Shown: positions 44,887 to 54,021, numbered from the stretch's first letter. The stretch: 64,000 bases of DNA from Spinactinospora alkalitolerans (GCF_013408795.1 NZ_JACCCC010000001.1:4898001-4962000); one strand, 5' to 3'. The notes: generated from the sequence alone by a model not told the origin. Translations and numbers: made by a program.

Positions 44887-45828
44887 TCATCGCGCCGCCC
44901 CCGCCATGGCCGCCCGCTGGTCGCGGGCCTCGAGGATCATCGCGACGATGTCGTCGGGGCGCTGGAGGTCGCGCCAGGTGAAGCGGAGCAGGACGAGCCG
45001 TTCGGGGGCGCTGAGGATACGGTTCTGCCTGCGGCGGTCGGTGAACAGGGCGTCGGGCAGGGCGTGCGGCGCGGAGCCGTCGGCCTCGGCGACGACGCCC
45101 CAGCCGGGCCAGGCGAGATCGGCGTGGCCGACGAGGCCGCCTTCGCCGTCGTGGACGGGATACTGCAGGGTCTCGGGCGGGATTCCGGCGTCGTGGCAGA
45201 CGAGCCGCAACCGGGTCTCGAACGTGCTCTGCGCCCGGCCGTCGGCCAGCGACCACCAGCTCCGGGTCCGGCGGGCCCCCTGGCGCCCGGCGTTGGCCGC
45301 CTCCGGGACCGGCAGGTCCTCCGCGTTGACCAGGCCCTGCTGCAGCGCGGAGTCGATGACGCTGATCCCGCTGTAGCGGTCGGTCATGAGAACGGTGTCG
45401 CGCACGGTGCGCCCCGGCGTGGTCAGCCGGATCCCGCCGCACAGCGTGACCTCGTCGGGGCCGACCCGCCAGCCGTGCAGCCGCAGCCCCTCGTGCTTGG
45501 CACCGGCCACGCCGGGGGCGCAGAGGTGGATGAACTCGTGCCCCGGTCCGGGCAGCGGGCCCTGCATCCGCCACAGGCGCGCGGCCGTGCCGCCCACCGC
45601 CACCGCACGCGGCCCGTACACCAGTTGCGCCGCCATGACCCTCGCGGCCAGTGCCGGGGCGGGATCGCCCCGCACGAGGTACACGCCCACGCGCACCCGC
45701 CGCCACCGCCCCGTGCGGACGAGCCGCTGGATCTGGTGCACGCTCAGGCCGCATCCCGCGGCCTGCTCACGCGAGATGACCCCGTGCTGTGCTGCGGCGA
45801 GCGCGTGCGCGCTGGACAGTTCCGGCAT
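44887..45828 (-). CDS. AbiEi-type winged-helix antitoxin-like protein with C-terminal DUF559 (PD-(D/E)XK) domain
   Basis: The 313-residue protein starts ATG 45828. The N-terminal ~55 residues (AAAQHGVISREQAAGCGLSVHQIQRLVRTGRWRRVRVGVY) match the AbiEi_4 antitoxin winged helix. The middle (GIRLTTPGRTVRDTVLMTD) is the usual AbiEi linker. The C-terminus (FETRLRLVCHDAG, HADLAWPGWGVVAEADG, FTDRRRQNRILSAPERLVLLRFTWRDL) is a DUF559/Vsr-like nuclease fold with the D..E.D pattern intact. Single genes like this are common in actinomycetes and no AbiEii toxin is adjacent. A defence or mobile-element role is possible but unproven. Confidence 0.82.
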   Translation of the reverse strand: MPELSSAHALAAAQHGVISREQAAGCGLSVHQIQRLVRTGRWRRVRVGVYLVRGDPAPALAARVMAAQLVYGPRAVAVGGTAARLWRMQGPLPGPGHEFIHLCAPGVAGAKHEGLRLHGWRVGPDEVTLCGGIRLTTPGRTVRDTVLMTDRYSGISVIDSALQQGLVNAEDLPVPEAANAGRQGARRTRSWWSLADGRAQSTFETRLRLVCHDAGIPPETLQYPVHDGEGGLVGHADLAWPGWGVVAEADGSAPHALPDALFTDRRRQNRILSAPERLVLLRFTWRDLQRPDDIVAMILEARDQRAAMAGAAR

Positions 45829-46004
45829 GACCCAAGCCTCGGAGCCGACCGGCCGGGTCGGCAACACCGATCTCACGGCTGTGGACAACCCCGCGCCGTC
45901 CGATCGGGAGGGACCGGAGGAAGACGGTCCTCGCCGCCGATCGGGGACGGCGGCGAGGACCGCGGCGAACCGGTGGGGGCCTTCCGCTCCCTCGGCTTCT
46001 CAGG

Positions 46005-47338
46005 TCAGGGCTCGACATTCTCCTCGAGGCCGTCGATGTCGACCGTGCCGGCCTGGGCCAGGGGCTGGTCGACCTCCAGGTCGGTGACGGTCATGGAGGG
46101 CAGCAGCAGCGGGGGCGGGAAATCGGGGGTGAAGGTGAGCTTGATCCCGAGAATGCGCGCCTCCATCCGGGTGACGTGCATGACGACGTCGCCCGACATC
46201 GTCATGGCGGGCAGGTCCAGCGTGGTGATCGTTCCGTCGTGGCGGAACCACTGCTCGGCGCCGCTGAATCGGGCCTCGTCCATGGACAGCTTCAGGTAGC
46301 GCCGGGGCCCGTCGGCGGTGGGGTACTCCACGACGCCGTCGAAGGAGGCACCGCTCATCGCCAGCCTGTCGGCGCTCAGTCCGCTCTCCGCGGTGCCGGC
46401 GACGAAGCGGCCGTCATCGCCGCCCTCCCGGACGGTGAACTCGGGGACCTCATCCCGCTCCTGAGCCTCTTGGCACGCCCGGAGCAGTTCCTTGAGCTCC
46501 TCCTCCGAGAGCTCGGACGAGCCCTCCTGGACGCGGCACTCCTGCGAGACCTCCCGGTCCTCCTCATCCTCCTCGGAGTCATCGGCCGCTCCGTCCTCGC
46601 CGGCCCCGGCCTCCTCCTCCCCGTCCCCGGGAGAGGGCGAGGGGAGCTCCGGCAGCGAGGTGCCGGGGCTCGGCGTCCCGGACGGCGAGGGCTCCGGCGC
46701 GGGCTCGCCCTCCTCCTGCTCGCCCCCGCCCCGCCGAACCAGTCGTCCCACGGCCAGTCCAGCGCCGCGGGCGAGGACAGGGCGAGGACCAGCGCCATCG
46801 GCAGGGCGACGAAGGCGCGCGCCGGTCCGTCCGGACCGGTCTGCGAAGGCAGAGGGGGCGGGAGCTTGTCCTCCTGCGCCGGAGCGTCCTCCGACCCGTC
46901 ATCGGGTTCCTCCTCCGCTCCGCCGTCGGCGTCGGGCGCCTTCCCGCGTCCGGCCCCGCCGGGCCGCCGGGGCAGCCAGGCGAAGGCGAGCGCGCCGCCG
47001 AAGAGGCCGGACAGCATGCCGATGCCGAAGCCGCCGAAGTTGGAGGTGAGGAACGAGGCCAGGGACAGCAGGATCGCCACGATGCCGTAGAAGGTGCGCT
47101 GCGCCGGCTGCAGCCAGGTCAGCACACCGATGGCCACGAGCAGGATCCCGACGAAGTAGCCCGAGATCCCGGCGATGCCCTGGTGGACGATCAGTGGGAG
47201 CGGGGCGAGCGGGGCGACCAGGATCGTGGTCCCGGCGATCGTGATGAGCAGTCCGCCCCAGAAGGGGCGGGACCGTTTCCACTGCCGGAACGCCTGGCGC
47301 CCACCGCGCCGCCGCGCGGCGGAACCGTGCCTGCTCAT
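46005..47338 (-). pseudogene. DUF6114 membrane protein with long acidic C-terminal extension, split by a frameshift
   Basis: ATG 47338 starts a DUF6114 protein (SRPFWGGLLITIAGTTILVAPLAPL, GISGYFVGILLVAIGVLTWLQP) with four helices and an acidic linker up to LDWPWDDWFGG. At a run of five Gs (46723-46727 on the plus strand as CCCCC) the frame breaks. One more G would join it to the frame ending at 46005, which carries a Pro/Ser linker, an acidic region and a C-terminal domain (LSADRLAMSGASFDGVVEYPTADG, VMHVTRMEARILGIKLTF). The original frame after the run is shadow sequence ending at 46376. This may be a mutation, a sequencing error or a slippage site. It follows DUF6230 with a 5-base gap. Confidence 0.65.
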
Positions 47339-47343
47339 CGGTC

Positions 47344-47961
47344 TCAGAAGCACTCGTGGTTGCCGGGCTCAAGGCCGAGGTGCAGGCCGCTGAGCCGGAA
47401 GGTGCCCGCGTTGACGCCCCACGCCACCTGCTGGAGGTCGTTGATGGCGACCGTGTCCGCCTGCTGGCCGAAGGCGCCGGCCGCACCGCTCTGGCCGGAG
47501 GCGTTCTCCAGGGTGCCGGCGTCGCGGCCGATCTCCATGTTGGTGAACGTGGCGTCGCCGGAGAGCTGTTCGGTGTCGACGACCAGGTTCTCCGCCGACA
47601 CCGGCGTGTCGTCCTGGCCGGCGTTGACCAGGAGGGTCATCTCGCCGACCGGGGTCTCCATCAGCACCGACTGGCACAGGTTGACCAGCTCGGCCTCGTC
47701 GATGACGGAGACGGCGACCGGGTGCCGGGTGTCGTCGGCCGAGGTGCTGACGTCGCCGTACTGGGCGAACCCGGTCCCGGTGATGGAGTCGGCCGAGATC
47801 TTGAAGCTGTCGCCGGAGACGGCGAAGGACGCGGCGATGCTGCCCTGCGCCGTCAGCGCCACGAGCACGCCCGCGGCCCCCAGGGCCGGGATGAGCGCAA
47901 GACCGAAGCGGCGCCATCCGATGCCGCTGTGCTCGGTTTCCGCCTGCGTGTCTTCTGCCAT
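47344..47961 (-). CDS. DUF6230 family secreted/membrane-anchored protein
   Basis: From ATG 47961 (AAGGAGG upstream) the protein has 205 residues. It has one N-terminal helix (RRFGLALIPALGAAGVLVALTAQG) and a beta-rich outer domain (ASFAVSGDSFKISADSITGTGFAQYG, ..VDTEQLSGDATFTNMEIGRDAG). This is the actinomycete DUF6230 family, always beside DUF6114 in my recollection. Some databases label it 'cholesterol esterase', which the sequence does not support (no GxSxG). A promoter-operator shared with the SDR operon lies upstream. Confidence 0.85.
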   Translation of the reverse strand: MAEDTQAETEHSGIGWRRFGLALIPALGAAGVLVALTAQGSIAASFAVSGDSFKISADSITGTGFAQYGDVSTSADDTRHPVAVSVIDEAELVNLCQSVLMETPVGEMTLLVNAGQDDTPVSAENLVVDTEQLSGDATFTNMEIGRDAGTLENASGQSGAAGAFGQQADTVAINDLQQVAWGVNAGTFRLSGLHLGLEPGNHECF

Positions 47962-48086
47962 GGAAGCTGCCTCCTTCGAAGCACCGTGCCGGGGGGCGGC
48001 ACCGGTGCCCGGGGGTCGTCGCGGGGACCTTGCGCGAGTTCCCGCCCTGCGTGTTACATAGGGCACCTTACTCACCGGTAGGTGGT

Positions 48087-48116
48087 GAACATTACAATAA
48101 CCAATGTCACACTTCC
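48087..48116 (-). promoter_or_regulatory. Promoter-operator of the DUF6230 operon (matches 52155-52185)
   Basis: On the reverse strand the 25 bases from 48111 to 48087 (TGTGACATTGG..TATTGTAATGTTC) match 52161-52185 at 20 of 25 positions in the same order and orientation. A -35-like TTGGAA and a -10 TAATGT lie 18 bp apart around it. The region is also the divergent leader of the GMC oxidoreductase gene, and a TACAAT (48093-48098) could serve that direction. Confidence 0.6.
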
Positions 48117-48225
48117 AAGTGGCTGATTCCTCGCCCGATCACCGGCCCCGAGCCGGCGCCCGCTCGATCTTCTTCACACTCCCCCGCATTCTCCGCATTC
48201 CCCGCACTCACGGAAGAGGAGCGCC

Positions 48226-50091
48226 ATGCCCCCCGAGCACGACAACGCCGTGAATCCTGGAGCGAAGGAGGGAAAACCCTCGATGTCACGTTTCAGTTCC
48301 GATTCGGAGGCGTTCGATTACGACGTCATCGTCGTGGGCTCCGGATTCGGTGGCTCGGTGAGCGCACTGCGCCTCACCGAGAAGGGCTACCGGGTCGGCG
48401 TGCTGGAGGCCGGGCGGCGCTACACCCCCGAAACCCTGCCGAAGACCTCCTGGGACCTGCGCAACTTCCTGTGGGCTCCCTCCCTGGGCATGTTCGGCAT
48501 CCAGCGCATCCATCTGCTGCGGGACGTGCTGATCCTGGCCGGCGCCGGCGTCGGCGGCGGCTCGCTCAACTACGCCAACACGCTCTACGAGCCGCTGGAC
48601 GACTTCTTCACCGACGAGCAGTGGCGCGACATCACCGACTGGCGCAGCGAACTGGCCCCCTTCTACGACCAGGCCCGCCGCATGCTGGGCGTCCGGACCA
48701 ACCCCACGATGACCCCCTCCGACGTGCACCTGAAGGAGGTGGCCGAGGAAATGGGGGTCGGGGACAGCTTCCACCTCGCCCCCGTCGGCGTGTACTTCGG
48801 CGACGGCGGGGACGGCGACACCGCGCGGGCCGAACGCGTCGATCCGGGGACCGAGACCGATGACCCCTACTTCGGGGGCGCCGGTCCGCGGCGGCGCGCC
48901 TGCATCGAGTGCGGCGGGTGCATGACCGGCTGCCGGCACGGCGCGAAGAACACGCTGACCGAGAACTACCTGTACTTCGCCGAGCGCGCCGGCGCCGAGA
49001 TCCACCCGATGACGACGGTGGCGCGGCTGCGCGAGCGGCCCGAGTCCCTGGGCGGCGGCTACGCCGTCGACACCCTGGTCACCGGCGCCAGACGCAGGCG
49101 CGGCAACGCCCGCACCTTCACCGCACGCGAGGTGGTCCTGGCCGCGGGGACCTACGGCACCCAGCGGCTGCTGCACGCGATGCGCGACCGGGGCCTGCTG
49201 CCGCGGATCTCCGCGCGCCTGGGCTCGCTGACCCGGACCAACTCCGAGGCCCTGGCCGGGGCGATGACGCGCTCGGCGAACCCGCCGGAGGACTTCAGCC
49301 GGGGCGTGGCGATCACGTCGTCGATGCACCCCGACGAGCACACCCACGTCGAGCCGGTGCGCTACGCCAAGGGCTCCAACGCCATGGGGCTGCTCGCCAC
49401 CATCCAGGTGCCCGGCGGCGGGCGCGTCCCGCGCTGGCTGCGCTTCCTGGGGCTGGCGGCGGCGCACCCCTACGTCTTCGCCCGCAGCCTCTCGGTGCGC
49501 AGGTTCTCCGAGCGCACGATCATCGGGCTGGTGATGCAGTCCCTGGACAACTCGCTGACCACCTACACCAGGAAGGGGCTGCTGGGCGGGCGCAGGCTCA
49601 CCTCGCGCCAGGGGCACGGCGCGCCCAACCCGACCTGGATCCCGGCCGGCCAGGAGGTCATGACCCGGCTGGCCGAGAAGATCGACGGCTTCCCCGGCGG
49701 CAACGTCGGCGACCTGGTGAACGCTCCCATGACGGCGCACTTCCTGGGCGGCTGCCCCATCGGCGCGACCGCGCAGGAGGGCGTGGTGGACCCCTACCAC
49801 CGGCTGCACGGCCACCCCGGCGTGCACGTGGTCGACGGCTCGGCGGTCTCGGCGAACCTCGGTGTCAACCCGTCGCTGACGATCACCGCGCAGGCCGAGC
49901 GCGCGATGTCGCTGTGGCCCAACCGGGGCGGGGCCGACCCGCGCCCGGCCCCCGGATCGCCCTACGAGCGCGTGGAGCCGGTGTTCCCCCAGCGGCCCGC
50001 GGTCCCCGCCGGGGCGTTCGCCGAGCTGCGCTTCACCAAGCGGCTCTCCCTCGACATCGACGTCGTCCGCACCGAGCCCGCCTCGGGCTGA
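48226..50091 (+). CDS. GMC-type FAD oxidoreductase (cholesterol-oxidase-like)
   Basis: The 621-residue protein has the FAD dinucleotide fold VIVVGSGFGGSVSALRLTEKGYRVGVLEAGR near residue 32 and the GMC segment GAGVGGGSLNYANTLYEP. A cysteine cluster CIECGGCMTGCRHGAKN near 225 is a hallmark of the cholesterol-oxidase-like branch, and the C-terminal catalytic region is VVDGSAVSANLGVNPSLTITAQAERAM. It oxidises an alcohol, plausibly a sterol or long-chain alcohol (inference). AGAGGAG precedes ATG 48226. A second ribosome site precedes an in-frame ATG at 48283. An alpha/beta hydrolase follows after 77 bases. Confidence 0.9.
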   Translation: MPPEHDNAVNPGAKEGKPSMSRFSSDSEAFDYDVIVVGSGFGGSVSALRLTEKGYRVGVLEAGRRYTPETLPKTSWDLRNFLWAPSLGMFGIQRIHLLRDVLILAGAGVGGGSLNYANTLYEPLDDFFTDEQWRDITDWRSELAPFYDQARRMLGVRTNPTMTPSDVHLKEVAEEMGVGDSFHLAPVGVYFGDGGDGDTARAERVDPGTETDDPYFGGAGPRRRACIECGGCMTGCRHGAKNTLTENYLYFAERAGAEIHPMTTVARLRERPESLGGGYAVDTLVTGARRRRGNARTFTAREVVLAAGTYGTQRLLHAMRDRGLLPRISARLGSLTRTNSEALAGAMTRSANPPEDFSRGVAITSSMHPDEHTHVEPVRYAKGSNAMGLLATIQVPGGGRVPRWLRFLGLAAAHPYVFARSLSVRRFSERTIIGLVMQSLDNSLTTYTRKGLLGGRRLTSRQGHGAPNPTWIPAGQEVMTRLAEKIDGFPGGNVGDLVNAPMTAHFLGGCPIGATAQEGVVDPYHRLHGHPGVHVVDGSAVSANLGVNPSLTITAQAERAMSLWPNRGGADPRPAPGSPYERVEPVFPQRPAVPAGAFAELRFTKRLSLDIDVVRTEPASG

Positions 50092-50168
50092 CGGCGCCGC
50101 CGGGGCCGCTCGCCCCCGAGCGGCCCCGGCACCCCGTCCCCCATCGGCCATCCCAGGACGGAGACCCC

Positions 50169-51122
50169 ATGCCCCCCTTGCGCAATGTCGTCGAGACCAC
50201 CCGGACCGTCACCACCCCCGACGGCGCCGCGCTGCGGGTGCACGCGCGCGGCCCCGAGGACGCGCCGCTGACGGTCGTGCTCGCGCACGGCTGGACCCTG
50301 ACCGCCGACACCTGGCGGTCCCAGGCCACGGCGCTCGTCTCCGGCCGGCTCGGCCTCCCCTGCGGCGCGGTCCGGGTCATCAGTTGGGAGCAGCGGGGCC
50401 ACGGCGGCTCCACCCTGGGCGGGCATCCGCTCAGCGTCGACCTGCTGGGCGAGGACCTCGCGCACGTCATCGACGCGTCGGCCCCCTCGGGGCCGGTGGT
50501 GCTCGGCGGGCACTCGATGGGCGGCATGACGATCATGGCCCTGGCCGCCGCGCGGCCCGGGTTCGTCGCCGAGCGGGTGGCCGGAGTCGCCCTGGTGTCG
50601 ACGTCGGCCGGCCACCTGGACACCGGGCTGCCGGGCCATCCCCTGCGGGCCAGGGTCGCGGCCGCCTGCCGACGAGGGCTCATGGACACCCTGGTCCGCT
50701 TCCCTGAGCGCGCCGAGCGCCTGCGGGCGGTCGTCCCGCCGCGACTGGCCCTGCACCGGGCCGCGGTCGGACGGCTGCTGTTCGGCCCCGGCGCCGACCC
50801 GCTGTGGGTGCGCGACTGCGCGGAACTGGTCCACGCCACGCCCGCCGATGTCATCGGCGCCTTCTACCCCGCGCTGATGGCGCACGACAAGATCTGGCGG
50901 CTGCGCGCGCTGCGCGAGGTCCCGGTGTCGATCCTGAGCGGCACGGCCGACCGGCTGACCCCGGTGCGGCACGCTCGCGCGCTGGCCAGGGCGCTGCCAG
51001 GCGCTCGACTGGAGGTCCTGCCCGGCCGCGGCCACATGCTCCCGCTGGAGGCGGCCGACGTGGTCGGCGACCACCTGGCCCGGCTGTGCCGCGAGGCCGC
51101 CGACGGCTCGGAGCACCGCTAG
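50169..51122 (+). CDS. Alpha/beta-fold hydrolase
   Basis: The 317-residue protein has the fold landmarks: oxyanion loop LAHGWTLTADTW, nucleophile elbow GGHSMGGM (serine near residue 117), an acid in ILSGTADRLTP near 260 and the catalytic histidine in GRGHMLPLE near 290. The start ATG 50169 gives MPPLRNVVETT; the larger frame runs through the GMC gene. Its TAG stop is the first TAG of the dispersed repeat at 51119-51287. The substrate is probably an ester related to the GMC enzyme's substrate (inference). Confidence 0.88.
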   Translation: MPPLRNVVETTRTVTTPDGAALRVHARGPEDAPLTVVLAHGWTLTADTWRSQATALVSGRLGLPCGAVRVISWEQRGHGGSTLGGHPLSVDLLGEDLAHVIDASAPSGPVVLGGHSMGGMTIMALAAARPGFVAERVAGVALVSTSAGHLDTGLPGHPLRARVAAACRRGLMDTLVRFPERAERLRAVVPPRLALHRAAVGRLLFGPGADPLWVRDCAELVHATPADVIGAFYPALMAHDKIWRLRALREVPVSILSGTADRLTPVRHARALARALPGARLEVLPGRGHMLPLEAADVVGDHLARLCREAADGSEHR

Positions 51123-51287
51123 ATCGTTGACGGGAACAGGAGGCTGTGGCCGCAGTCCTTTCGTTCACCACCGCATGACCTGGTGGGGCTGCCGCCGGCG
51201 CTGGCGCGCTGACAACAGCCCCACCAGGTCCGCAAAGGCCGAACAGGGCCTGAAAACAGTCCCCGCCTTCCCCCACCGATGATCTAG
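51119..51287 (-). repeat. Dispersed ~167 bp palindromic element, copy 2 (intact hairpin)
   Basis: The element runs from CTAG (51119-51122) to CTAG (51284-51287) with imperfect terminal inverted repeats (CTAGATCG.. / ..GATGATCTAG). It has a perfect 15-bp internal hairpin, GACCTGGTGGGGCTG (51177-51191) with CAGCCCCACCAGGTC (51216-51230). Read in reverse it aligns with 23949-24114. One CTAG supplies the stop codon of the alpha/beta hydrolase and the other supplies the stop codon of the converging MerR gene. Confidence 0.78.
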
Positions 51288-52045
51288 GCGGTTCGGCGCT
51301 CCTGCTCCTCCTTGAGGTGGTCGAGGACCTCGGCGAAGTGCTCGCCCATGACCTCCTGGAGATGGTGCGCCATGGCCTGGGCGAGCATCGCGTCGACGGC
51401 GGTCTGGGCGAGCGGGCGCAGGCGGCGGATCAGGTCGGCGACCTCGGCGAGTTCGCCGCTCCTGACGATCCCGTCGGGGGCGTGGCTGGCGATTATGTGG
51501 TCGGCCACCGTAGTGACCAGGTCGCCGGCCGCGGCGTCCACCCGGCCGTGCAACTGCTCGGCGATGTCCAGGACCGTGCGCAGCGACATCCCCACCGACA
51601 CCAGCTCCGCACCGGCGTGCAGCAGCCGGGGGCTGGGAACCCGGAACCGGGTCCCGTCGCGCTCCAGCAGGCCGAGCTTGATGGAGCGGGCGAGGTTGGC
51701 CGGCGTGACCTGCGCGCCGAAGAGCCCGTGCAGCTCGCTCAGCGTGATGTAGTCCGGGATCTCGTCCGACCACGGGCCGCCCACCGCCGACTCGAAGCCG
51801 AGGATGTCGGCGAGGTCGCCCCCGCGCTCCCAGACCGTGACGAGCTCGCTGATGTTGGCGAAGGTGTAGCCGCGCTTGAGCAGCTGGCCGATGAGTCTGA
51901 GGCGCGCCAGGTGCGCCTCGGTGTAGATGCCCACGCGCCCCTCTCTGCGCGGGGGCGGCAGGAGCCCGCGGTCCTGGTAGACGCGGACGTTACGCACGGT
52001 GGTCTCCGCGAGGCGGGCCAACTCGTCGATGCGGTACTCGGCCAT
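51284..52045 (-). CDS. MerR-family transcriptional regulator with long C-terminal domain
   Basis: The 253-residue protein starts MAEYRIDELARLAETTVRNVRVYQDRGLLPPPRREGRVGIY, a standard MerR winged helix, and continues with ARLRLIGQLLKRGYTFANISELV. The C-terminal ~170 residues form an uncharacterised helical effector domain lacking metal-binding cysteines, so an organic ligand is likely. A TAAGGT -10 ends six bases before the ATG (leaderless type). It is divergent from the SDR operon, whose promoter spacer holds a palindrome it may bind (inference). Confidence 0.9.
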   Translation of the reverse strand: MAEYRIDELARLAETTVRNVRVYQDRGLLPPPRREGRVGIYTEAHLARLRLIGQLLKRGYTFANISELVTVWERGGDLADILGFESAVGGPWSDEIPDYITLSELHGLFGAQVTPANLARSIKLGLLERDGTRFRVPSPRLLHAGAELVSVGMSLRTVLDIAEQLHGRVDAAAGDLVTTVADHIIASHAPDGIVRSGELAEVADLIRRLRPLAQTAVDAMLAQAMAHHLQEVMGEHFAEVLDHLKEEQERRTA

Positions 52046-52154
52046 GTGTCCACCTTATGGACACGCCGGGCCGCGGTGGTGCTCGTCCATGGCCGATTCC
52101 TGCCTCTCGGCGGGGATGAAGAGAACGTCCTCATCCAGGTCAAAAAATCTCCTA

Positions 52155-52185
52155 TTGAATTGTGACAATGAGCATTGTAACGTTC
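52155..52185 (+). promoter_or_regulatory. SDR-operon promoter with palindromic operator in the spacer
   Basis: The -35 TTGAAT (52155-52160) and -10 TAACGT (52178-52183) are 17 bp apart. The spacer carries the inverted repeat ACAATG-AG-CATTGT (52165-52178). The 25 bases 52161-52185 recur with five differences upstream of DUF6230 (48111-48087, reverse strand). A spacer palindrome next to a divergent MerR gene fits MerR control, although MerR promoters more often have a 19-bp spacer. Confidence 0.6.
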
Positions 52186-52212
52186 CCAGCGAAACCTGTG
52201 AAGGAGATCACC

Positions 52213-53058
52213 GTGACGGCAAGCACTCTGCGTGACCTTTCCGGGCGCACCGCGATCGTCACCGGTGCATCCGGCGCGTTCGGCGGCGCCACCCTGCGCG
52301 TGCTGCGGCATCTCGGTGCCGAAGCCGTCGGCATCGACCGCAAGCCCGACGACGGCGTGCTCGCGTGCGACGTCACCGACGACGCCCAGGTGTGCGAAGT
52401 GCTCCCCGAGGCCGTCGAGCGGCTCGGAGGCCGCCTCGACCGCCTCATCCACTTCGCCGGCGTCGGCCCGGCCGTGGACATCGGGACCGCCCCCGGCGCC
52501 GAGGTGCACGAGGCCCTGGAGGTCAACCTGCTCGGGGCGTGGCGGGTCACCGCCGCCGCGATGCCCGCGCTGCTGCGCGAGCGCGGCCGGGTCGTCCTCA
52601 CCGCCTCCCTGCTCGCCGGCGTCAGCATGCCGTTCACCGGCGCCTACACGGTGTCCAAGCGCGCTCTGACCGCCTACGCCGACACACTGCGCGCCGAGTA
52701 CGGCACGCACATCGGCGTCACCACGATCCACCCCGGATACGTCGACACCCCGATCCACGACCGCTCGCGCGCCGTCGGCGTGTCACTGGACGGGCTCGTC
52801 CCCGCCGAGCTCGTGCGCGACACCGCCATGACCGCCGTGCGGGCCGCCGCGGCCCGCACGGCCCATCGCGACCTCGCCTCGACCCCCTTGGGCACCGGCG
52901 CGCTGCGCCTGGCCCGGCACGCGCCCGCCCTGGTCGACCGCATCGTCTCCGGTCGGATCGGGCGGCTGGTGGCCACCGGCCACTTCGCCGGCGCCGACCT
53001 CGCCCGCGGCCTGCACCGGCGCCACGGCGCCGGCACGGACTCCCCCGCGACCATCTGA
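52213..53058 (+). CDS. Short-chain dehydrogenase/reductase (SDR)
   Basis: From GTG 52213 (AAGGAGA five bases upstream) the protein has 281 residues. The NAD(P) loop is IVTGASGAFGGA near residue 13, LIHFAGVG stands for the NAG motif, NLLGAW for the NxxG region, then LTASLLAGVSMPFTGAYTVSKRAL with the catalytic YxxxK, and HPGYVDTPI. It oxidises or reduces an alcohol/ketone using NAD(P). The frame runs 17 codons further upstream through the promoter, which decides against the ATG at 52162. A diiron oxygenase follows after 36 bases. Confidence 0.9.
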   Translation: MTASTLRDLSGRTAIVTGASGAFGGATLRVLRHLGAEAVGIDRKPDDGVLACDVTDDAQVCEVLPEAVERLGGRLDRLIHFAGVGPAVDIGTAPGAEVHEALEVNLLGAWRVTAAAMPALLRERGRVVLTASLLAGVSMPFTGAYTVSKRALTAYADTLRAEYGTHIGVTTIHPGYVDTPIHDRSRAVGVSLDGLVPAELVRDTAMTAVRAAAARTAHRDLASTPLGTGALRLARHAPALVDRIVSGRIGRLVATGHFAGADLARGLHRRHGAGTDSPATI

Positions 53059-53094
53059 TCCGGCCCATCGACCGCCCACTCCCAGGAGAAACCG

Positions 53095-54021
53095 ATGACC
53101 GTTCAGGCGCAGCCCCCGACCGACCGCGAGAACATCGCCAAACGCCTGCTGCGCTCCTCGGCGAAGGCGTCCTTCGACCCCCTCGTGGAGATCGACTGGG
53201 ACGCCCCGATCGACGAGGACCGCTACGCCATCCGTCCCGAGCGCGTCTCGATCTACGGGACCGAACTGTGGGACCGGCTCACCGAGGAGCAGCGCAAGGA
53301 GCTGAGCCGGCACGAGATCGCCAGCGTGGCCAGCATCGGCATCTGGTTCGAGACGATCCTGATGCAGATGCTGGTCAGGCACGCCTACGACCGCGACCCC
53401 ACGAGCAACCACGTCCAGTACGCCTACACCGAGATCGCCGACGAGTGCCGGCACTCGGTGATGTTCGCCAGGATGATCGACAAGCTCGGGGCTCCCCACT
53501 ACCGGCTCGACCCGGTCACGCACCTCCTCGGCAAGGTCTTCAAGACGATCTCCAACGGGCCGCTGACCTTCAGCGGGGCGCTGTTCGTCGAGGAGATCCT
53601 GGACCAGTTCCAGCGCGAGATCATGGCCGACGACGCGCTGGAGCCGCTCACCCGGGCGGTCTCCCGGATCCACGTGGTCGAGGAGGCGCGGCACATGCGC
53701 TACGCCCGCGAGGAGTTCGTGCGGGAGTGGCGGCGCAAGAGCCTGCTGTCGCGCGTCTACACCCGGTTCGTGCTGGGCCTCGTCGTGTACTACTCCACGA
53801 CCCGGCTGATCAACCCCCGCTGCTACGCCCAGGTGGGACTGGACCCGCGTGAGGCCCGCAGGGCCGCGCGCCGCAACCCCCACTGGCAGGACACCACGAC
53901 CTGGGCGGCGCGCAAGGTCGTCAAGACGCTGAGCGAGGCCGGCGCCATCTCCGGGCCCGGCAGGTACTTCTGGCGCAGGGCCGGCCTGCTCGGCCGCCGC
54001 GGCGCGCCGTCGACGGCGTGA
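53095..54021 (+). CDS. AurF-like diiron oxygenase
   Basis: The 308-residue helical protein has the diiron ligands of the AurF (p-aminobenzoate N-oxygenase, PF11583) family: E in VASIGIWFETIL near 84, EIADECRHSVMF near 110, EEILDQFQRE near 165 and VVEEARHMRYAREE near 200. AurF itself oxygenates arylamines, while the many actinobacterial paralogs beside SDR and GMC genes have unknown, probably lipid-like, substrates. AGGAGAA precedes the ATG. It is followed 34 bases later by DUF4873. Confidence 0.87.
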   Translation: MTVQAQPPTDRENIAKRLLRSSAKASFDPLVEIDWDAPIDEDRYAIRPERVSIYGTELWDRLTEEQRKELSRHEIASVASIGIWFETILMQMLVRHAYDRDPTSNHVQYAYTEIADECRHSVMFARMIDKLGAPHYRLDPVTHLLGKVFKTISNGPLTFSGALFVEEILDQFQREIMADDALEPLTRAVSRIHVVEEARHMRYAREEFVREWRRKSLLSRVYTRFVLGLVVYYSTTRLINPRCYAQVGLDPREARRAARRNPHWQDTTTWAARKVVKTLSEAGAISGPGRYFWRRAGLLGRRGAPSTA

